Assembly: GCA_937899245.1 (NCBI GenBank) | Contig: CALDKB010000048.1 | Location: 186,001 to 250,000, forward strand | Length of the DNA stretch: 64,000 nucleotides | Reading direction: 5' to 3' | Source: an uncultured Bacteroidales bacterium | GTDB taxonomy: Bacteria; Bacteroidota; Bacteroidia; Bacteroidales; ML635J-15 | In this document: positions 18,875 through 29,900 of the stretch, one piece after another | Numbering within the stretch: position 1 is the first letter of the stretch | How the letters are laid out: every line of letters starts with the position of its first letter | The notes under the pieces: model-generated | Seen by the model: the letters and a program-made list of their open reading frames with translations, nothing else | The model's database searches: none | Told to the model about the DNA's origin: nothing | Translations under genes and position numbers: made by a program

Positions 18875-18907
18875 AACCTCTTTCTCGAATAAATCAAGAA
18901 AGAGGTT
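18875..18907. terminator. Bidirectional terminator between the cyclase and M14 protease genes
   Basis: AACCTCTTTCT and AGAAAGAGGTT form an 11-bp stem around CGAATAAATCA. A/T-rich runs flank both sides, so it can end transcription of the convergent genes in both directions. Confidence 0.8.
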
Positions 18908-18919
18908 GCTTAATATTTT

Positions 18920-21900
18920 TTATTCCTTTACAAATTTTTTCTGGCAGAATGGAATGGAAGCATTTATTGTTCCATAAATTCTAACGAAATACATTCCCTG
19001 GGCCAAGTTCTCGATATTGCAGATTGCTGTTTCTCCGTTGACTTCAATACGGGAAATTACTTGTCCTGTAATTGAAACAAACTCAATGCATGAAATAGTT
19101 TCGGAAGAACTAATGTTGAGAATATTGTTTGCTGGATTAGGGAAGAGTGTCGTTTGTGTTGCTGTTTCTGCAATGCCGGTAATTTGAGCTGTTATACTTT
19201 CAGTCGGGTCGGAAGTGCCAAATTCACAGTCGGAGATGATGTAGTAAGTGTCGCCTTCGTGTCCTTCTGGGTCAATTGCTGTTGTGCCTATCTGGCTTGC
19301 AATTCTTTCACCGTTGCGATAGATGTCGTATGAAACGGCATTTTCGGCAGCTGTCCACGAAAGAACAATGCCATACGATTCTATTGTTACGTCAAAATCT
19401 GTAACAGTGTTGCATATTGCCTCTTCAGTTGCCGTTATGCTTTCGGACGGGTCTGAGGTGCCATTTCCGCAATTGGTTATAATGTAGTATGTGTCGCCGG
19501 CATGCCCATCAAGATCGATTGCTGTCGTGTCCATCAGGCTTGCAATTCTTTCACCGTTGCGATAGATGTCGTATGAAACGCTATTTTCGGCAGCCGTCCA
19601 CGAAAGAACAACGCCATAGCTTTCGATGTGTGCAGTCAGGTTTGTTACGGAATAACATTCTGGAGTGTTTTCGATGAACGAGGCTATAATGGTGTGACCG
19701 TCTTCTGTAACATTTGCAAATGTATATGATTCGATTGCTCCCATGCTTGTTCCATCAACAGTAACATCGTTGATTGCAAAACCGTCATTTGCTGAAATGA
19801 TGAATGTTATATCGGTGCCACAGGTAACTTCTACGTCGCCTTCTGGTGTAATAGAACCACCATCACCTGCTGTTGCTGTAATAGTATATGTTATAGTGCT
19901 GAAAACTGCTTCTATTGCAAGGTCGGATGCTACATTTTCAACAGTATATGAATTTCCGTTGAGATTTACGGAAACTCCATTTACGGTTACGTTTTCAATC
20001 TGGTGGCAAGCGCTCGCTTCAACTGTGAATGTGAAATTTTCTCCGCAAGTTGCGGTTGTTGCAGCTGCGATTGTTCCGCCTTCGCCAGCACTTGCTGTAA
20101 CATTGTATGAGATCTGCGAGAATGTTGCATTTATAACCTGGTCGGACGAAACATTGTTGATGGTATTGGAATTTCCGCTGAGATTTACGGAAACTCCATT
20201 TACGGTTACGTTTTCAATCTGGTAGCAAGCGTTTGCTTCAACTGTGAAAGTGAAGTTTTCTCCGCATGCTGCGGTTGTTGCAGCTGCGATTGTTCCGCCT
20301 TCGCCAGCACTTGCTGTAACATTGTATGAGATCTGCGAGAATGTTGCATTTATAACCTGGTCGGACGAAACATTGTTGATGGTGTAGGAATTTCCGCTGA
20401 GATTTACTGAAACTCCGTTTACGGTTACGTTTTCAATCTGGTAGCAAGCATTCGCTTCAACTGTGAAAGTGAAGTCTTCTCCGCATGCTGCGGTTGTTGT
20501 AGCTGCGATTGTTCCGCCTTCGCCCGCATTGGCTGTAACATTGTACGAAATCTGGCTGAAAGTTACATTTACATTATGGTCGTCGCTAATATTTGAGATT
20601 GTGAACAGACCATCTATTGACAGAATTGGAATTTCATCGACAGTTGCCGAATCGATTTGGTAGCAATCGTTTGCGGTTGCAGTAAATGTAAAGTCCTCTC
20701 CTTCGAATACTATCAGCGTACCGCTAGGAGTTACCGAACCGCCATCGCTGGCTGTTACATTAATTGTATAATTTGCAGGGTTATCAGTTACTGTTACACA
20801 GCTTTGAGATGTCAAGGATTCCGTGTCGTCGTCACAAACAGCGCGAATGCTAAAGCAATGTTCTCCGGCTGTTAGGTCGCTAGCCGTATATGTGCCAGAA
20901 GTAACATTAGAGGCAATAAGAGTTCCGTTGTCGTATATGTTTACAGCGGTTGTTGAGTAAATATAGTTTCCGCTGATTGTTATGTCATCGATACAGAAAT
21001 AATATTTGTTGTTTGAAGTGCAGCGGATAGCAACATATTTAGCTGTCGCAGGAACTGTATAGGTCTTTTGTTCCCAGGAAACATTGGAACCACCGTTAGC
21101 CGTTCCGGATTCAAGCAGATTTGTAAAAGCCGACTGTTCGTTGGTTGTCGTCGAATAGTAAACTTCGTACGATTCGTCGTACGACTTGTGTCCTCCTCGG
21201 CAGTAGAACGAGAAATTGAAGTCTTCGCTATAATTCAATTCGGGCGAGATTATCCAGTCGTTGTTTGCTGCTGATGATGAATAGAAGTCGGCAAGGAACT
21301 GGTCGCCAGAATGTGCGGTAATTGAGCTAGAGAGATTTCCGTTCCCCTGTGTGGATGTTACTAGAGAAGGGTTGAAAACTATGTAGGCCATTGCACGCTG
21401 CGAGTTAGTAAAAGAATAATTGCTTATTCTTCCGGGTGTTTTTCCATCACCATCGATATATGTCCAGCCCACAGTTCCCGGCGAGTTAATTGTAAATGCA
21501 GTATGATCTTCAAAATCATCGCTTATTGTAATCGGAGTAATTGTCACTGTGTCCCAAGTAATTGTTGCATCTGATCCGTTTAGGGCTACTTGAAGTCCAG
21601 TAGGAGCTTCGCACGAAGGCCCTACGATAGAAATAGTTATCGTGTCGTACCAAGAAATAGAACCGTCTGTTATTGCAGCATTAATTGTGGCTACGTGTCC
21701 ATCTGGAACGTCTTCTTCAACTGTAAAGTTGAATGTTTCATTAACGGTTGCATTGCGTGCCATTGTGCCAAGAACTGCTGTCGTTGTGTTAAGGGTAATG
21801 TATTCGTCGTCGGTAGAAAGTGTTGCTGATGTGCTTGCGCCAGAAGCTTCGCTTCCGATATTTACGAATGTAACATTTAGGTCGGTTGTAGTTCTGAAAC

Positions 21901-24292
21901 GAGTGGTTGTTGGTGTATAGTTTTGAACTGCTACAACAGGCCCCGGCATATAACAGCTTATTTCTGCTTCCCAACCTAAATCAACGGTGCTGTAGTCCGA
22001 TGTGAACTTTATTGTCAAGGCACCTGCTGCATTTGTCGCTGTCACCGTGCCCGGATTGTTTGAGCCGCACACACCGTCTACAAGTACGGCATCCGAATCT
22101 GATGTTCCGTCATAAATGTAGAACTTGTCATAACATCTTGTTCCCGATGAAGACTCGAGTGAAAACTGGTTGAATGTCAATCTAACTAATGCGTTATCGG
22201 TGCTAGGGTAAATTGTTTGTGTGTAACTGGAATTATTGCTGTAATCGTTATCACCACCCGGATCCTTGTATGTTGCACCACAGACATAAATAGTCTCGTT
22301 GCTCATGATGATTTCAGGATACGTAACTGTGATATATTCAGTCTTTGTTTTCGTGTCACTGCCATATTCGTTTGTTACAGTAAGCGAGACTTGGTATATT
22401 CCTGGAGTGCTGTAAGTTACAGTAGGATTCTGTTCGTTAGATGTTGCTGGAGTTCCTCCTTCAAAAGTCCAGCTCCATGATGTAGGAACATTGGTAGATA
22501 AGTCCGTAAACGAAATTGCAGAACCTTCTGATATATATGTTTGATCGGCTTCAAAATCAGCTGTCGGTGCGGCGTGTGCATTTACAATAATATAATTTTC
22601 TTTTGTAGTCGTAACAAGGCAACCTTCTTGTGAAACTAATGATAATGTAACGTCGTAAGTTCCTGCAGACTGGTAAATTGTTGTTGGACTTGCGTTTGTG
22701 CTTGTTGATGGCGATCCTCCTTCGAATGTCCATGTTTGAGTTGTATAGTTTCCGCTTGTTGTATTAGTATAATTAACAGCATCGCCTTCAAAAACTATTG
22801 TATTATCTGCGACAAAATCTGGATTTAATGCAGATTCGGGATATAGACTTACATCAAGGCGTGTTGCGGTTCCGGTTTGTGTTGTTACATTGATTGTTTG
22901 AGACCTATACCCATCTTTTGAAAAAGTAACACTATAAGTTCCTCCATAAATCGGGCGGTGATAGTCGCCTGTTCCATTTGATGTATAAACATCGGTATTA
23001 TCTGTGTCGTGATTATTGATAAAAACATTAACTCCGCCTAATGGAGTCCCGGTACAAGCATCGCTTACAATTCCATTGAATCCAAAAAGGACTTGTTCTG
23101 TATAGTCTAGAATTGCTTGGCGGTGATAGTTCCAGTAGTTGTTCAGATTTTCGGTGCCAAGCATTTTTGTCGACGACCACTCCATTGTTATTTCCTTGCA
23201 ATGGTGGTAATAGTTCATGTAGTCCTGGCGGCCTCCGTCGATAGAATACCATTCGCTACCCTTTGTAATGCCATTTGCTCCCGAGACGTCCGACGGGCCG
23301 GTAAGTATTCTTGAATTGATTGCATGAACCGTGTTTGCATATTGGTTGCAAACATATAGCCACCAGTCGTCGTCAGCATTGGGGCGTCGTGCGTGTGTCC
23401 ATCCGTCTTCGTCCCAGGGATAGTTCAGACATTCGCTGCCACCATGTCCATTTGCGGCCATAACGAAATTGTGTGCGTCGGCGTATGCAGTCATCATTGT
23501 GATTTCTGGCTGATTGCCGTTGCTCGCAGTTCCATTTATAAAAGGGAAGTTTCTGTTAAGGTCGACGCCATTCTGATTGTAACGACGTCCATTTGCCATG
23601 CTTGTTCCATCATTCGACCTGTAAAATGTGCCGTCGGGATTTGTGTTTGGCGAAATGTGGATTTCTATGTTGTTGACAAGGCGAGTTGCCTGTTCGTCTG
23701 TGCCATAGTTTGTGAGCAAGTAGTCTATTAGACGCAACATAAAGTACCATCCAGTGGTTTCATCGCCATGCATAGTACTGCTCCACCAGAATTCCGGCTC
23801 GTCTTCGTCGACATTTACATTGTCGGAAATCACTAGAGTAACAATGTCTTTGCCACTAACCGATTGACCGTTTGTGACAAGACGACACAAATCCGGATAT
23901 GTGTTTGCATAGTTCTGCATCATCTGCAGATAAACAGGATAGGTCGGGTATCTGTCCCAGTTGGCCATCTGGTCAACTGTGGTTGCCATGTTTAGGGCTC
24001 GCGTCTGACGATAGTATTCGTAAGCAGGGGCATACTGAATTCCGTATGTCTTGAATTGCTCGTATTCGTTGCGATTGGCATATGCTTGCACAAAGGTGTC
24101 GTTTACATTGTCAATTGATATTATATGTCCAAGTTCATGAACTAAATCACGATTACCGTTATGCGGAAACTGTAGTACAATCTCACCGCGGCTTTCAAGT
24201 GTTTGCTCAATGAATTCCAGATCAGATTTTGTCTGACCTAAAGCAACAACTGCACCAAGCAATGCTGCAACAAATAATATAAGTTTTCTCAT
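18920..24292 (-). CDS. Secreted M14 zinc carboxypeptidase with PKD domains, InlB-type repeats and T9SS sorting domain
   Basis: About 1790 residues; I start at ATG 24292 (MRKLILFVAALLGAVVALGQ, a clean signal peptide) although ATGs at 24301 and 24319 are in frame. The catalytic domain (about 110-400) has the zinc ligands H175 and E178 (HGDE) and H212, the carboxylate-binding R247 (LNRNFP) and the catalytic E370 (EITMEWSS). Then come a carboxypeptidase-regulatory-like domain, two PKD domains (WTFEGGSPSTSTNASP and WTFEGGTPATSNEQNP), a CUB-like segment, a MAM-like segment, tandem 73-residue divergent InlB B-repeats, two Fn3-like repeats, and a C-terminal LFPNPANNILNISS type A sorting domain. Exported by Sec then T9SS to the cell surface; probably degrades proteins for nutrition. 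Confidence 0.9.
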   Translation of the reverse strand: MRKLILFVAALLGAVVALGQTKSDLEFIEQTLESRGEIVLQFPHNGNRDLVHELGHIISIDNVNDTFVQAYANRNEYEQFKTYGIQYAPAYEYYRQTRALNMATTVDQMANWDRYPTYPVYLQMMQNYANTYPDLCRLVTNGQSVSGKDIVTLVISDNVNVDEDEPEFWWSSTMHGDETTGWYFMLRLIDYLLTNYGTDEQATRLVNNIEIHISPNTNPDGTFYRSNDGTSMANGRRYNQNGVDLNRNFPFINGTASNGNQPEITMMTAYADAHNFVMAANGHGGSECLNYPWDEDGWTHARRPNADDDWWLYVCNQYANTVHAINSRILTGPSDVSGANGITKGSEWYSIDGGRQDYMNYYHHCKEITMEWSSTKMLGTENLNNYWNYHRQAILDYTEQVLFGFNGIVSDACTGTPLGGVNVFINNHDTDNTDVYTSNGTGDYHRPIYGGTYSVTFSKDGYRSQTINVTTQTGTATRLDVSLYPESALNPDFVADNTIVFEGDAVNYTNTTSGNYTTQTWTFEGGSPSTSTNASPTTIYQSAGTYDVTLSLVSQEGCLVTTTKENYIIVNAHAAPTADFEADQTYISEGSAISFTDLSTNVPTSWSWTFEGGTPATSNEQNPTVTYSTPGIYQVSLTVTNEYGSDTKTKTEYITVTYPEIIMSNETIYVCGATYKDPGGDNDYSNNSSYTQTIYPSTDNALVRLTFNQFSLESSSGTRCYDKFYIYDGTSDSDAVLVDGVCGSNNPGTVTATNAAGALTIKFTSDYSTVDLGWEAEISCYMPGPVVAVQNYTPTTTRFRTTTDLNVTFVNIGSEASGASTSATLSTDDEYITLNTTTAVLGTMARNATVNETFNFTVEEDVPDGHVATINAAITDGSISWYDTITISIVGPSCEAPTGLQVALNGSDATITWDTVTITPITISDDFEDHTAFTINSPGTVGWTYIDGDGKTPGRISNYSFTNSQRAMAYIVFNPSLVTSTQGNGNLSSSITAHSGDQFLADFYSSSAANNDWIISPELNYSEDFNFSFYCRGGHKSYDESYEVYYSTTTNEQSAFTNLLESGTANGGSNVSWEQKTYTVPATAKYVAIRCTSNNKYYFCIDDITISGNYIYSTTAVNIYDNGTLIASNVTSGTYTASDLTAGEHCFSIRAVCDDDTESLTSQSCVTVTDNPANYTINVTASDGGSVTPSGTLIVFEGEDFTFTATANDCYQIDSATVDEIPILSIDGLFTISNISDDHNVNVTFSQISYNVTANAGEGGTIAATTTAACGEDFTFTVEANACYQIENVTVNGVSVNLSGNSYTINNVSSDQVINATFSQISYNVTASAGEGGTIAAATTAACGENFTFTVEANACYQIENVTVNGVSVNLSGNSNTINNVSSDQVINATFSQISYNVTASAGEGGTIAAATTATCGENFTFTVEASACHQIENVTVNGVSVNLNGNSYTVENVASDLAIEAVFSTITYTITATAGDGGSITPEGDVEVTCGTDITFIISANDGFAINDVTVDGTSMGAIESYTFANVTEDGHTIIASFIENTPECYSVTNLTAHIESYGVVLSWTAAENSVSYDIYRNGERIASLMDTTAIDLDGHAGDTYYIITNCGNGTSDPSESITATEEAICNTVTDFDVTIESYGIVLSWTAAENAVSYDIYRNGERIASQIGTTAIDPEGHEGDTYYIISDCEFGTSDPTESITAQITGIAETATQTTLFPNPANNILNISSSETISCIEFVSITGQVISRIEVNGETAICNIENLAQGMYFVRIYGTINASIPFCQKKFVKE
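19892..20548 (-). repeat. Tandem 219-bp coding repeats (73-residue InlB B-repeats)
   Basis: Three in-frame units of 219 bp (about 19892-20110, 20111-20329 and 20330-20548); the last two are almost identical at DNA level, for example around GATCTGCGAGAATGTTGC at 20111 and 20330. More diverged copies flank them. The encoded unit begins YNVTASAGEGGTIAA and contains a conserved ACYQIENVTVNGVSV segment. Confidence 0.9.
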
Positions 24293-24327
24293 AAGAATCA
24301 TGCTTTGACATTTGGTCAAAAGCGTTT

Positions 24328-24335
24328 CAAAGTTA
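24328..24335 (-). promoter_or_regulatory. -7 promoter element of the M14 protease gene
   Basis: CAAAGTTA on the plus strand reads TAACTTTG on the minus strand, a match to TAnnTTTG 36 bp ahead of the chosen start. Confidence 0.5.
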
Positions 24336-24503
24336 ATAAAATATAAAAAAACAGATGTTTATTAAGCTTGTAATATACGAATTGATTTGTTGTGCTTATT
24401 TTTTAGGATAAAATATAGTCCAAAGGCAATAAAATCAGTTTTGATAAAACACTTGCTGAACAAATAAAATTTCAATCGGCAACTTAAAGTCAGAAATAAG
24501 TTT

Positions 24504-24511
24504 TACCTTTG
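24504..24511 (+). promoter_or_regulatory. -7 promoter element of ftcD
   Basis: TACCTTTG matches TAnnTTTG, 25 bp before the ftcD ATG. No clear -33 element. Confidence 0.5.
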
Positions 24512-24536
24512 TAGCAAATTTAAAAACACGTTATAA

Positions 24537-26231
24537 ATGAAACAGATAATAGAATGCGTTCCTAATTTTAGTGAAGGGCGCGATATGGCTGTAATCAAGC
24601 AGATTACAGATGTTATTGAGTCGGTTGAAGGCATTAAGCTCCTAGATGTTGATCCAGGTGCAGCAACAAATCGTACTGTCGTTACTTTCGTAGGCGAGCC
24701 GGAACCTGTCTGCCAGGCTGCTTTCCTTGCTGTAAAGAAGGCTTCGGAGCTTATCGACATGAGCAAGCATCACGGTGCGCATCCTCGTTTCGGTGCTACA
24801 GACGTTTGTCCATTGGTTCCTGTTTCTAATATTACTATGGATGAAACAGTTGAATATGCACATAAATTGGCAAAACGCATTGGAGAAGAACTTTCTATTC
24901 CAGTATATTGCTATGAAAGTGCTGCTTATGAACCAAAACGTCGCAATTTGGCTAATTGTCGTTCGGGCGAATACGAAGCATTGCCAAAGCGAATTGGTAC
25001 TGACGAATGGCATCCAGATTTCGGCCCTCGTGCTTGGAACGATAGTGTCGCTCATACCGGTGCAACAGCAGTTGGTGCACGTAACTTCTTGGTTGCCTTT
25101 AATGTAAACCTTAATACAACTTCTGTAAACAAGGCAAATTCTATCGCTTATGATGTTCGTGAACGCGGTCGTGTAAAGCGTGAAGGTCATCCTGTTACCG
25201 GTAAGGTTGTTAAGGATGAAAATGGAAACAAGGTATATGTTCCTGGTTTGTTGAAGTCTGTTAAGGCTATCGGCTGGTACATCGAGGAATATGGTATTGC
25301 ACAGATTTCCATGAACTTGACCGATATTAATGTTACTCCTTTGCACGTTGCTTTCGATACTGTTTGCGAACAGGCGGCAGCTCGCGGAATTAGAGTTACT
25401 GGTTCCGAATTGGTTGGTGTTACTCCAATAAAGGCCTTGCTGGATGCTGGTAAATATTTCTTGCAGAAGCAAGGTCGTTCACTTGGCGTTTCCGACGAGG
25501 AATTGATAAAGATTGCTGTTCGCTCTCTTGGCTTGAACGATGTTAAGCCGTTTGATCCTAAGAAGAACGTAATCGAATATATGCTAGAGGACAACAAGCC
25601 GAAACTTATCGATATGGACCTTGTAAAATTCTGTCATACAACAGCATCTGAATCTGCTGCTCCAGGTGGAGGTTCTATTTCAGCATATATGGGTTCTTTG
25701 GGTGCAGCCTTGGGAACAATGGTTGCCAACCTTACCGCTTTGAAGCATCGTCACGATGACACATGGAAGACATACAGCGACTGGGCAGAAAAGGGCAAGT
25801 ACTATCACGATGAACTTTTGAAGATGGTCGATGAGGATACCAATGCTTTTAACAAGATTATGGATGCTTTTGGTTTGCCGAAGTCTAACGACGAAGAAAA
25901 GGCACGCCGTAAACAGGCTATTCAGGATGCAACCAAGTTTGCAATCGAAATTCCTTTCAAAACAATGCGCTTGAGTTGCGAAAGCATGGATGTAATGCTC
26001 GAAATGGCAAAGAATGGTCTCGAAGCTTCCATCAGTGATGCCGGTGTTGGCGCTTTGGCTGCTCGTGCTGCCGTTCAGGGGGCTTTCCTTAATGTTAAGA
26101 TCAACTGCAAGTCGTACGACGACAAGGCATTCGTTGCTGAAATGTTGAAGAAGGGCGAGGTAATTGAAAATCGAGCTATCGCTATCGAAAAGGAAGTTAT
26201 GGCAATCGCCAACGAAAAAATCAACAAATAG
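24537..26231 (+). CDS. ftcD: Glutamate formimidoyltransferase / formimidoyltetrahydrofolate cyclodeaminase
   Basis: Bifunctional enzyme of histidine breakdown: moves the formimino group from formiminoglutamate to tetrahydrofolate, then releases ammonia to give methenyl-THF. 564 residues. The N-terminal transferase (about 1-300) opens with KQIIECVPNFSEGRD, and contains GAHPRFGATDVCPLVP and a conserved GARNFLVAFNVNLNT. The C-terminal cyclodeaminase (about 345-560) has TASESAAPGGGSISAYMGSL. The two-domain layout matches the mammalian and Bacteroidota form. No hutH, hutU or hutI lie in the window, so the pathway genes are dispersed. Ends in its own terminator. Confidence 0.95.
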   Translation: MKQIIECVPNFSEGRDMAVIKQITDVIESVEGIKLLDVDPGAATNRTVVTFVGEPEPVCQAAFLAVKKASELIDMSKHHGAHPRFGATDVCPLVPVSNITMDETVEYAHKLAKRIGEELSIPVYCYESAAYEPKRRNLANCRSGEYEALPKRIGTDEWHPDFGPRAWNDSVAHTGATAVGARNFLVAFNVNLNTTSVNKANSIAYDVRERGRVKREGHPVTGKVVKDENGNKVYVPGLLKSVKAIGWYIEEYGIAQISMNLTDINVTPLHVAFDTVCEQAAARGIRVTGSELVGVTPIKALLDAGKYFLQKQGRSLGVSDEELIKIAVRSLGLNDVKPFDPKKNVIEYMLEDNKPKLIDMDLVKFCHTTASESAAPGGGSISAYMGSLGAALGTMVANLTALKHRHDDTWKTYSDWAEKGKYYHDELLKMVDEDTNAFNKIMDAFGLPKSNDEEKARRKQAIQDATKFAIEIPFKTMRLSCESMDVMLEMAKNGLEASISDAGVGALAARAAVQGAFLNVKINCKSYDDKAFVAEMLKKGEVIENRAIAIEKEVMAIANEKINK

Positions 26232-26253
26232 TTGATTGTTTGATGATAAATGA

Positions 26254-26286
26254 AAAATGCCGTTCAGAGATGGACGGCATTTTTTT
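26254..26286 (+). terminator. Rho-independent terminator of ftcD
   Basis: ATGCCGT and ACGGCAT pair, preceded by five A and followed by seven T. Confidence 0.85.
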
Positions 26287-26302
26287 GTGGTTTGCATTCT
26301 AC

Positions 26303-26848
26303 TTATTTTATTATCACAAGTATTGCTCCTTGATAGCCGTAATCTCTAAATGATGCATCGCTGTATGAACAATGTGCTTTGTGTCGGTCCAATTCCTTGA
26401 TGATTTCGTTTCGCAAAATACCTTCGCCTTTGCCGTGGATAAAGACAATTCGTTTTCCATGGTGATTCATTTCTTCGGAAAGAACCTTGATTACCTCTTG
26501 TTTTTGTCGTATATGTATGTCAACATCAGTCAATCCATGCAGGTTGGGGAAGAGTGCATTTTGATGCAGATCAACAATTCTTTCGTTTCTTGATGTATTT
26601 GCCTTAGGTTGTTTTTTCAACTTTGAACAGTCTTTTTGGCTTGTCTGTTTGTTAATGTTTTTCCCGATTTTGATGATTTCCTCCTCGGTGCTAATGTCCG
26701 AAAGAATAAATTCGTTTCTGAGCATAGGATACTCAAATCCAGATTCGTCTTCTACAATATAAATGTTGCCATTGTAATTCTTAATGACACCTTCTCCTTG
26801 CCTATCGAGAAAGCGAACCCTTCTGCCTATAATGTTATCTCCTTCCAT
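26303..26848 (-). CDS. Small Smr-domain protein with N-terminal DUF2027-like segment
   Basis: 181 residues. The N-terminal part (IGRRVRFLDRQGEGVIKNYN, about 7-26) resembles the start of DUF2027 proteins of Bacteroidota. A lysine-rich linker follows, then a Smr domain: VDLHQNALFPN (the LDLHG-like motif), and RIVFIHGKGEGILRNEI. Smr domains are DNA- or RNA-cleaving or -binding modules, as in MutS2. The HGKGEG motif is intact. It is shorter than typical DUF2027 proteins. Stands alone between ftcD (convergent) and the C25 protease gene. Confidence 0.8.
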   Translation of the reverse strand: MEGDNIIGRRVRFLDRQGEGVIKNYNGNIYIVEDESGFEYPMLRNEFILSDISTEEEIIKIGKNINKQTSQKDCSKLKKQPKANTSRNERIVDLHQNALFPNLHGLTDVDIHIRQKQEVIKVLSEEMNHHGKRIVFIHGKGEGILRNEIIKELDRHKAHCSYSDASFRDYGYQGAILVIIK

Positions 26849-26928
26849 ATTTTAAACTATAAGCATAAAAAAATCGTAGCCAATATTAGCAGCTCCGATT
26901 TTCTTATTTTCTTATTTTCTTATTTCGA

Positions 26929-29900
26929 TTATCTTTCCAAAATAACCTTTACAACTTTAACACCGCTTTCTGAATTTATTCTAGCGAAATAAATTCCGTT
27001 TGCGAGTACGCTCATGTCAATGCTTGCATTGTCGGCGGAAACACGGCGAGAAAGAACAATTTCACCAGTTCCGTTGATTATTTCAATGGTGTTGATGCTT
27101 TCGCCGGCAGTAATGTTAAGCATTCCGTTTGATGGGTTAGGGAAAACAGATAGGTTCGTTGCATTTTCAATTGCATTTTCTGTCGTTCCTTCAATACAGA
27201 AGTTGTAAGTTTTTGTTGTGAAACTTTCTGATGCTTCAACATTAAGAAGTGTTTCGTTAGTGTTTAGGTTTATAAATTGAGCAGAGCCGGTTCCTAAAAA
27301 GCCGAACAGTCCATTAAGTCCGTCGCCGCCGGTATCATAAAGGTTGAATGTATAGCAACCAGCTCCAAGGCAGAAGTCGGTAGTTACAGCAGTTCCAGTA
27401 TATTCGCCTGCAGTTCCGCTATAAATTATGTTGTTTTCTTCATCTTTTATGTCCCAGCTTGTTTGCTCTGCATAATAGTCTGCTGTCAAACTTAAACGGA
27501 AACCTTCTCCGTAGTGCGATCTGATATTGAAGGTGGCTGTTTTGGGCGTCTGGTTTTCGTTTTCACCACCATTGACACTTGTCACAATAAACGATATGGT
27601 TCCTTCTCCTTCTGGTATTGTTATTGGGTCAAATGTAAGGTTAGCTGTTCCGTTTGCTCCAATGCTAACTTCGAAAGTCTTTTCGCCGGAAAGTTCTCCG
27701 CAGGTATATGATGCAACTATTGTTGTAACGGTAAAATTACTGTTGTTCTTAACCATGATTGTTGGTTGAGATTGTGGATATCCGCAGTATTCACCGTTAG
27801 GTTCGGCAACAGAAACTATTGTTACATTTCCTGATGATACCAGTACGTTGCGTGTCTTGCTGTTGTTTGTCGGATCCGCATCGGGCTCTCCGTTTGGCTG
27901 CGAAACTGTAAATTCAAATGTATAGTTTCCTGTTTCGAGTGTTATTTCATCGAAAGTTACATTGTCAGATGCATACTGTGCAAGATTGCCGGTCCAGTTT
28001 GTTGTTACAGGTGTTCCGCCGTTTATAGTGTAACTAACTGTTGCCGAAGTTAAAGTTTCTGTGCCTATGTTCATGATTGTAACTTGTGGGGCAAATGTTG
28101 CTTCTTGAACAGACATTGCCGGCGCTGGTGCAATTATAGACTGCAGAGTTGCATCGTTTTCGTTTAAACCTTCAACAACCAAGACAGTTTGGATAATCGG
28201 TGCGCGGAATTGGCGGGTAATGACAATGTCAAGTTCTCCGCTTTCGGTAAGTGCAGGGAAATTTAGTTCTGCAGTGTTGCCGCTGCCAGTATATTGTGCG
28301 TCAAGCAAAACACCGTCTTTGCTAAGCGCAACATACGAAATATCTTCTGTGGCAACTGTCAGTGATGAAGTTCCTATAGGGATAATATTGGGGTATTCTG
28401 CATTTAGTTGCAAAGGAGTTCCGACATAAGGCATTAGTGACGGGTCGCCCATAAGGGTGTATATCTCCCAATAATATTGTATGTAGTCTGATGTTGACGA
28501 GTTGACAGAAAAGTTGCCGACAAATACCATTTCGCCTGCCGATGTGTTAGGTGTCTCTCCGTTTTCGTGGAAAAGGTGGTCGTATGTAGCCTGGCTTGTA
28601 GCTTCGTATGTAGGGTTGACATTAATAGGTGACATTACGCCCACAGACCAGTAGAAGTCTTCGTCCCATATTGTGCTGTTGGTACCGCCGATGTGGCAGA
28701 CAGCACCTTTTCCCGGTGTGCGAAGCAGTGATTCTCCAAAACATACGTCCTTGTCAAACTTGTTGGAAAGGCAGCAGTTGCCAATGCTGAAGAAATATTC
28801 TCCGTCGTTCTGCAAGTTAGGGATGTCGCTAAGGTTGAAAACAGGATCTTGCCATCCGTCGTAGTCGCAATGAGCGGAGTAGTTTACAAAGCCAACTCCA
28901 TTGCTTATTTCCGATTTGATAGCTGTGGCGCTGTTGTGGCTTTCGGGCGAAAGGTAGGTTGATGCAATTACGTTGTGTGCATCGTTTACATAATATTGGG
29001 TGGCATAATTTATTTGTCCGTTGCCGTTGATGTCGTCATATTGGATAGAGCTGTCGTAGCCGGCCACTAATACCGCCTTATCAAGATATGACGGATCTTG
29101 GAATGTATATTGCTCGAACATAAGGGTCTTTTCTATCTGTGGGGTAAGTTGATCGACATTCTGTGCCGAGAAACGACCGAAGAACATGTCGGGGATATAG
29201 TCGCTGGCACCATCGAAGCAAACTTTGTATACATCGGTATAGTGGTCATTGCTGTCGCCCAACCATCCGGAACTATGCGAAAGTTTCGACCATGTAACGG
29301 AAATCTGTGCCGTATCGCCAACAAGCAGCAGGTACGAAGGGGCGGGATTTTCTTCCGTAGACGCATCGTAAAGTTCTTTTAGATATGCATTTATGCTAGC
29401 ACAGGTTCTGCCAATTTCATCAGTATATTTAACATCAACATCAAATCCCTTTTTGGTCTTCCATGCAATGAACGGCTGTAGGCTTTCCTCAAACATCCTG
29501 TCCGAAACAATAACATATTTTATAGGATAGTGCATTGCTGCGTTGCGTGTCTGCTTGTAGTTCCAGATGTTGCTGTACATTGCGGCAAATGCTGGCGAGT
29601 ACTTGCTGTTCTTGATTTCGGTGCTGCGCGAGTCGGCATTGCGGAACGAAAGTTCAACTGAAATGTCGTTGCGTATTGTCAGCGCATTGTCGTCGATGTC
29701 GTATGCGAATGGATTTACGATTACTTTCGCAAGACGGATGCCACGCATTATGCCGGCTTCTTCGATAGTCAGCACTTCCGGCGAAAAGAATCCTCCTTCC
29801 TCGTAGATTTTGTCCTTGACAAATTTAATGTCTTCCTTCCTCTGATTCTTAAAAACCGAGGGCTGGCACGGTACAATCTTGTAGGCGCTGCCAATTTCGT

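Noticed and set aside
19892..20548. 219-bp repeats considered as a mobile or CRISPR-like element
   Set aside because: They are in frame and encode regular InlB B-repeats of a secreted protein.
24120..24140. HELGH (residues 52-56) in the M14 protein looks like an HExxH metalloprotease site
   Set aside because: It lies in the propeptide-like N-terminus; the true M14 zinc site (H175, E178, H212) with R247 and E370 is complete.
24642..25472. Long open frame (276 codons) opposite ftcD
   Set aside because: Composition is typical of an antisense shadow of a strongly biased gene; no motif, start signal or promoter.
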